From contig CAYOWK010000083.1 in the NCBI GenBank assembly GCA_964407665.1, positions 1 to 9,355 of the forward strand: a DNA stretch of 9,355 nt. The letters run 5' to 3'. The notes beneath the pieces are model-generated. The model made no database searches. It was not told the DNA's origin and saw only the letters and a list, made by a program, of their open reading frames with translations. This document shows, piece by piece, positions 5,805 to 9,355 of this stretch; position 1 is the first letter of the stretch, and each line of letters begins with the position of its first letter. A program made the position numbers and the translations under genes. The stretch comes from CAYOWK01 sp964407665 (GTDB lineage: Bacteria > Pseudomonadota > Alphaproteobacteria > Caulobacterales > Hyphomonadaceae).

Positions 5805-7175
5805 TCAGGCGCTCCTCACCACTGTCTTGGCGTTCAGGAATTCCTTCATGCCAATGTCCGAGAGCTCCCGGCCATATCCGGACGCCTTTACGCCGCCAAA
5901 CGGCAAACGCTGGTCGGAGGAGGTCATCCCGTTGATCGCCGTGAACCCGGCCTCGATGCCGTCGATGAACGCGGCCTGGTCCGCCGGATCGGTGGTCCAG
6001 ACCGCAGACCCGAGACCGAACCGGGTGGCGTTGGCCAGCCGGATCGCTTCCGCCACGCCCGATATCCGGAACACGCTTGCCACCGGCCCGAACGTCTCCT
6101 CTGCATAGGCCGGCGCCGACTCCGGAATGTCCGTCAGGATGGTTGGCGTATAGAAGTAGCCCGGCCCCTGTGGAGCATCGCCGCCCGTGGCGCACCTCGC
6201 GCCTGCCTTGATACTGTCCGCCACCTGGGTGGCGATATCGTCGCGGATCTGAGCCGTAGCGAGCGGCCCCACATGCACCGAACGGTCCATGGGATCGCCG
6301 GTTCTAAGGCCCTTCATGGCCCCGACAAACTTCGACAGGAAGGCGTCGTAAACGTCAGCATGCACGATGAACCGCTTGGCGGCGATGCAGCTCTGCCCGG
6401 CGTTCTGGGTCCGCGCTGTCACGGCGGTCTTCACGGCGGCGTCGATGTCGGCGCTCGGCATCACGATGAACGGATCAGCGCCTCCCAGCTCCAGCACCAC
6501 CTTCTTGAGATGGCGGCCTGCCGCCTCGGCGACCTTCGATCCGGCGCCCTCGCTGCCCGTCAGGGTCGCCGCCTTCACCCGATCATCCGCGATCACGGCG
6601 CCGACCATCGAGGCCGGGATCATCAACGTCTGGAAGGCGCCCGCCGGGAATCCCGCACGGTCGAACACCTCCTGGATCGCGAGCGCGCAGCCGGGCACGT
6701 TTGAGGCGTGCTTCAGCAGCCCCACATTCCCGGCCGCCAGTGCAGGCGCTGCAAACCGGAACACCTGCCAGAACGGAAAATTCCACGGCATCACCGCGAG
6801 GATCGGTCCGAGCGGCAGCCACCGCACATAGCTCTCGGGCTTGCCCGTCTCGACATGCTCATCCGCCAGGATTCGCTCGGCATTCGCCGCATAATACCGG
6901 CAGGCATCGGCGCATTTCTGGATTTCCGCTTCGGCCTGCGCGATCGGCTTGCCCATCTCCACGGTGATCATCTGCGCAAAGCGGGCCTTGTCCGCTTCAA
7001 GGATCTCCGCGGCCTTCACCAGCCAGGCCGTTCGCTCGCCCAGCCGCGCCCTGGGGGAGAACATCTCGAATGTGCTGGCCGCCAGCGCCAGAGCCCGTTC
7101 GACACCCGCCGCATCGAGCGTGGGGTAGGTCTGGATGGTCTCGCCGGTCGCCGGGTTCACGGATGTCATGGGCAT
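5805..7175 (-). CDS. Aldehyde dehydrogenase of the succinate-semialdehyde dehydrogenase (Sad/YneI) type
   Basis: Probably oxidises succinate semialdehyde to succinate in the cytoplasm with NAD(P)+, linking GABA-type catabolism to the TCA cycle. It is 456 residues, complete and close to E. coli Sad (462). Aldehyde dehydrogenase superfamily (PF00171) landmarks: N132 in MPWNFPFWQV, K155 in LLKHASN, the nucleotide-binding GSEGAG (207-212), general base E229 in LELGGADPF, nucleophile C263 in NAGQSCIAAKRF, E360 in EETFGP, and LPFGGVKASGYGREL near 424-438. The LLKHASNVPGCA and DPFIV stretches resemble Sad more than GabD, which has a KP-type motif at that lysine. Substrate and cofactor preference are inferred from family likeness. 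Start: ATG at 7173-7175 has GAGGAG 8 bases upstream. It is divergent from the GT2 gene and precedes the GtrA-type gene by 79 bases. No partner transaminase or regulator is in view. Confidence 0.92.
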   Translation of the reverse strand: MPMTSVNPATGETIQTYPTLDAAGVERALALAASTFEMFSPRARLGERTAWLVKAAEILEADKARFAQMITVEMGKPIAQAEAEIQKCADACRYYAANAERILADEHVETGKPESYVRWLPLGPILAVMPWNFPFWQVFRFAAPALAAGNVGLLKHASNVPGCALAIQEVFDRAGFPAGAFQTLMIPASMVGAVIADDRVKAATLTGSEGAGSKVAEAAGRHLKKVVLELGGADPFIVMPSADIDAAVKTAVTARTQNAGQSCIAAKRFIVHADVYDAFLSKFVGAMKGLRTGDPMDRSVHVGPLATAQIRDDIATQVADSIKAGARCATGGDAPQGPGYFYTPTILTDIPESAPAYAEETFGPVASVFRISGVAEAIRLANATRFGLGSAVWTTDPADQAAFIDGIEAGFTAINGMTSSDQRLPFGGVKASGYGRELSDIGMKEFLNAKTVVRSA

Positions 7176-7183
7176 GGGCGAAA

Positions 7184-7189
7184 CTCCTC
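7184..7189 (-). promoter_or_regulatory. Strong Shine-Dalgarno of the dehydrogenase gene
   Basis: GAGGAG on the minus strand, 8 bases before the ATG at 7175. It favours this ATG over the second in-frame ATG at 7169, and is the strongest ribosome-binding site in the window. Confidence 0.8.
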
Positions 7190-7225
7190 GCGATACAATG
7201 CAGCGCCCTACATGGGGCCAGCTGT

Positions 7226-7246
7226 GCGGGGACTCAATCGTCCCGC
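7226..7246. repeat. Bulged inverted repeat in the divergent intergenic region (possible operator)
   Basis: GCGGGGAC (7226-7233) pairs with GTCCCGC (7240-7246) around TCAATC with one bulged G. It lies 50 bases upstream of the dehydrogenase ATG and about 170 bases upstream of the GT2 start, in a 242-base region that must hold both divergent promoters. No T-tract follows, so it is not an obvious terminator. A TTGACC at 7320-7325 resembles a -35 element for the GT2 gene but has no convincing -10. I see no other clear element in 7176-7418. Confidence 0.4.
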
Positions 7247-7418
7247 CCCGATGCAGGCCCGGTAAGGGCTCCGCCGCTTCCGGTTAATGCACGGGAGCGT
7301 TCGGGAAACCCTTTTCCGCTTGACCAGGCAAAATTCCCCGACAAGGCGCCCACTTTTTTTACTCTGCCGTGCCAGCCTGTACCGGAAAGAGACAGGTTGC
7401 GCCCCCGGGACCCCGTTC

Positions 7419-8567
7419 ATGTCGACGAACAACATCACAGCCGCCGCCGACATCCGCGCCCGGCTCGAAGCAGCGGAGGCCGCACTCTCCGCCATCGGGC
7501 AGTCGATTTCGCCCGCCGTTTCCGAGCTGGATATCGCCGTCCTCATCCCGTGCTGGAACGAGGCGTCGACCATCGGCGACGTCGTCCGCTCGTTCCGCGT
7601 CGCCCTGCCCGGCGCCCGCGTCTTCGTCTATGACAACAACTCGCACGACGGCACAGCCTCAGCCGCCCGCGAGGCTGGAGCCACCGTCCGGCGCGAGCCG
7701 CTCCAGGGCAAGGGCCATGTCGTACGCCGGATGTTCGCCGACATCGAAGCCGACATCTATGTGATGGTCGACGGCGACGCCACCTATGACGCGGCAGCCG
7801 CGCCCCGCCTCGTCTCCCGCCTCGTGGAGATGAACGCCGACATGGTCGTCGCCGCCCGCATCACCGAGGAAAAGGCCGCCTACCGGTCTGGCCACCGCTT
7901 CGGCAACCAGCTGCTGACCGGGCTCGTCGCCAAGATCTTCGGTGACCGCTTCACCGACATGCTGTCCGGCTACCGCGCCTTCTCGCGCCGCTTCGTGAAG
8001 AGCTATCCCGCCCTTGCGCGCGGCTTCGAGACCGAGACGGACCTCACCGTCCACGCCCTCGAACTCGACATGATCACCACCGAGATCCAGACCACCTACT
8101 TCGCCCGCCCCGAGGGCTCGGTCTCGAAGCTAAACACCCTGCGCGACGGGGTCCGCATCCTGATGACCATCGGCCGGCTCGTCCGCGACGAACGCCCCAT
8201 GATGTTCTTTGGCGCGCTGGCCGGGTCCGGCGCCCTCCTCGGAGCCATCCTCGGCGCACCGGTCCTGGTTGAATACCTGCAGACCGGCCTGGTGCCGCGC
8301 TTCCCCACCGCCTTCGCCGTCGGCACGCTGGCTGTCCTGTCTGGCCTCAGCCTCGTCTGCGGCGCCGTGCTCGAAACTGTCAGCCATGGCCGCCGCGAGA
8401 TGAAACGCCTGTCCTACAACAGCGTCGAGAGCCTCGTCGCCAAGATCGACCGGCTCGAGGAAACCCGCAGCCGCCTCCTCGACCTTCGCTCCGGCGCCCG
8501 TGCCGAGCGGGCAAAAGCCGACACCACCACCCGCACGATCGACCAAAGGCGCGCTGCGGGCAACTGA
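7419..8567 (+). CDS. Membrane-anchored family 2 glycosyltransferase (polyprenyl-phosphate type)
   Basis: 382 residues. The GT-A domain spans about 38-240: VLIPCWNEASTIGDVV (41-56), YDNNSHDGT with D72 (nucleotide binding), the metal-binding DGDATYD (D118/D120), the acceptor-region motif DMLSGYRAFSRRFVKS (180-195) and the ETETDLTVHALE stretch (204-215). Two transmembrane helices follow (about 262-288 and 295-318), then a charged, probably coiled-coil tail (about 336-365). The layout resembles DPM1/GtrB-like enzymes that move a sugar from a nucleotide donor to a polyprenyl phosphate at the inner membrane; donor and acceptor are unknown. About 37 residues precede the catalytic fold. Start: ATG 7419 was chosen. 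The frame is open further upstream to an ATG at 7287, but that stretch includes a run of seven T and lacks GT2 similarity. The Shine-Dalgarno at 7419 is weak. The next gene starts 43 bases after the stop, so the two are likely one operon. Confidence 0.92.
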   Translation: MSTNNITAAADIRARLEAAEAALSAIGQSISPAVSELDIAVLIPCWNEASTIGDVVRSFRVALPGARVFVYDNNSHDGTASAAREAGATVRREPLQGKGHVVRRMFADIEADIYVMVDGDATYDAAAAPRLVSRLVEMNADMVVAARITEEKAAYRSGHRFGNQLLTGLVAKIFGDRFTDMLSGYRAFSRRFVKSYPALARGFETETDLTVHALELDMITTEIQTTYFARPEGSVSKLNTLRDGVRILMTIGRLVRDERPMMFFGALAGSGALLGAILGAPVLVEYLQTGLVPRFPTAFAVGTLAVLSGLSLVCGAVLETVSHGRREMKRLSYNSVESLVAKIDRLEETRSRLLDLRSGARAERAKADTTTRTIDQRRAAGN

Positions 8568-8610
8568 GGAGCGTCTTGCGCCCCCGCTGCACAGCGGCCA
8601 TCTTGGCTCC

Positions 8611-9354
8611 ATGACCGACCAGACCGCCGCCTCCGCCAAGCCCACGCTGCAGATCCGCCTCATCCCCGTGACGCCGCTGGAACAGAACTGCTCGCTGATC
8701 TTCAACCCCGAGACGAAGCACGCCGCCTTCGTCGATCCGGGTGGAGACATCGACGTCCTGATGGGCGCGCTGGAACATTTCGGCCTGACGCTGAAGCACA
8801 TCTGGCTCACCCACGGCCACCTCGACCACGCGGGCGCCGCCGCCGACCTCCGAGACCGCACGGGCGTTGCGGTCGTCGGCCCGCACAAGGATGACCAGTT
8901 CTGGCTCGACCGGGTGGAAGAATCCGCTGCGCGGTACGGCCTTGAAGGCCTCAAGAACGTCACCCCCGACCGCTACCTCGACGACGGCGACGTGCTCGAT
9001 CTCGACGGCGTGCCCTTCAACGTCGTCCACACGCCCGGGCACACGCCCGGCCACGTCGTCATCTACAATGCCGACCTGAAGATCGCCTTCGTGGGCGACG
9101 TCCTGTTCCAGGGCTCCATCGGCCGGACCGACTTCCCGAAGAGCAATCACCAGGATCTCATCGATTCGATCACCGGCAAGCTCTGGCCGCTGGGCGAGGA
9201 TATCACCTTCGTGCCCGGTCACGGCCCGGCGTCCACCTTCGGGCAGGAACGGAAGACAAATCCCTTCGTTGCTGACCGGCTGACCGGCTATGCCGGCGCC
9301 GGCAAGGCGGAGGGATCGACGATGGACCAGAAGCTCGCCAAACGCTGGCAGTGA
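8611..9354 (+). CDS. Metallo-beta-lactamase-fold hydrolase, YcbL/glyoxalase II-like
   Basis: 247 residues, complete: the TGA ends one base before the window end. The signature THGHLDHAG at 68-76 supplies H68, H70, D72 and H73. H144 lies in HTPGHTPGH, D163 in VGDVLF and H204 in VPGHGP, so the full two-metal ligand set of glyoxalase II is present. GSIGRTDFPKSNHQDL (168-183) and NCSLIFNPE near 26-34 match the short YcbL type, which lacks the C-terminal substrate domain of classical GloB. Thioester hydrolysis, for example of S-D-lactoylglutathione, is the family expectation; the real substrate is uncertain. Relative to YcbL, the tail from about 228 (GAGKAEGSTMDQKLAKRWQ) is an extension. Start: ATG 8611 leaves about 10 residues before the conserved IRLIPVTPLEQNCS. 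The frame is open upstream, but those codons overlap the GT2 gene in another frame. Shine-Dalgarno is poor, consistent with expression coupled to the upstream gene. Confidence 0.94.
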   Translation: MTDQTAASAKPTLQIRLIPVTPLEQNCSLIFNPETKHAAFVDPGGDIDVLMGALEHFGLTLKHIWLTHGHLDHAGAAADLRDRTGVAVVGPHKDDQFWLDRVEESAARYGLEGLKNVTPDRYLDDGDVLDLDGVPFNVVHTPGHTPGHVVIYNADLKIAFVGDVLFQGSIGRTDFPKSNHQDLIDSITGKLWPLGEDITFVPGHGPASTFGQERKTNPFVADRLTGYAGAGKAEGSTMDQKLAKRWQ

Positions 9355-9355
9355 T

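Noticed and set aside
7287..7418. Upstream extension of the GT2 gene by 44 codons to ATG 7287
   Set aside because: The segment includes a run of seven T, has no ribosome-binding site before 7287, and does not match the family. It lies where a promoter must be.
9029..9056. Short tandem DNA repeat in the MBL-fold gene
   Set aside because: It simply encodes the family motif HTPGHTPGH with the same codons used twice.
8380..9222. Minus-strand open frame opposite the GT2 tail and the MBL-fold gene
   Set aside because: Both plus-strand genes are supported by intact catalytic motifs. The minus frame is rich in simple Gly/Val/Asp stretches, typical of antisense shadows.
1..9355. Possible mobile element, defence system or CRISPR array
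   Set aside because: I read both strands and found no transposase, integrase, direct-repeat array, attachment site or abrupt base-composition change. All large ORFs but one have clear housekeeping or common accessory families.

Overview
This window looks like ordinary chromosomal housekeeping DNA from a GC-rich alphaproteobacterium. The order icd, alaS, recA, the protein sequences (a eukaryote-like NADP isocitrate dehydrogenase, a RecA starting MSKAVLRVV) and a GTTC-N7-GTTC type SOS operator candidate all fit this class. I infer Caulobacterales (Caulobacter/Hyphomonas/Maricaulis-like), from memory of family sequences only. I see no transposase, integrase, phage gene, CRISPR array, tRNA, rRNA or compositional break.

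Layout. 1-595 (+): the C-terminal half of isocitrate dehydrogenase, closed by a strong intrinsic terminator (621-654). 741-1133 (+): a small unrecognised membrane protein whose stop codon overlaps the stop of the convergent alaS gene in the palindrome CTAG. 1130-3817 (-): complete alanyl-tRNA synthetase. 3818-4125: a 308-base gap with a recA terminator and a candidate alaS promoter. 4126-5202 (-): recA. 5203-5332: the recA control region with an SOS-box candidate. 5333-5725 (-): a GtrA-family membrane protein. 5805-7175 (-): a succinate-semialdehyde dehydrogenase of the Sad/YneI type. 7176-7418: the divergent intergenic region. 7419-8567 (+): a membrane-anchored family 2 glycosyltransferase. 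8611-9354 (+): a YcbL-type metallo-beta-lactamase-fold hydrolase ending one base before the window end.

How the genes relate. icd belongs to the TCA cycle and the semialdehyde dehydrogenase probably feeds succinate into it. alaS and recA are adjacent and codirectional but appear to be separate transcription units. The GtrA protein and the GT2 enzyme are of families that often work as a pair (flipping and synthesis of a polyprenyl-phosphate sugar), but here they lie on opposite strands, separated by the dehydrogenase gene. The GT2 and hydrolase genes are 43 bases apart and probably cotranscribed.

No previously undescribed system is evident. The points most worth checking are the composite recA operator, the stop-on-stop overlap of alaS with its convergent neighbour, the split GtrA/GT2 pair, and two bulged inverted repeats in front of genes.
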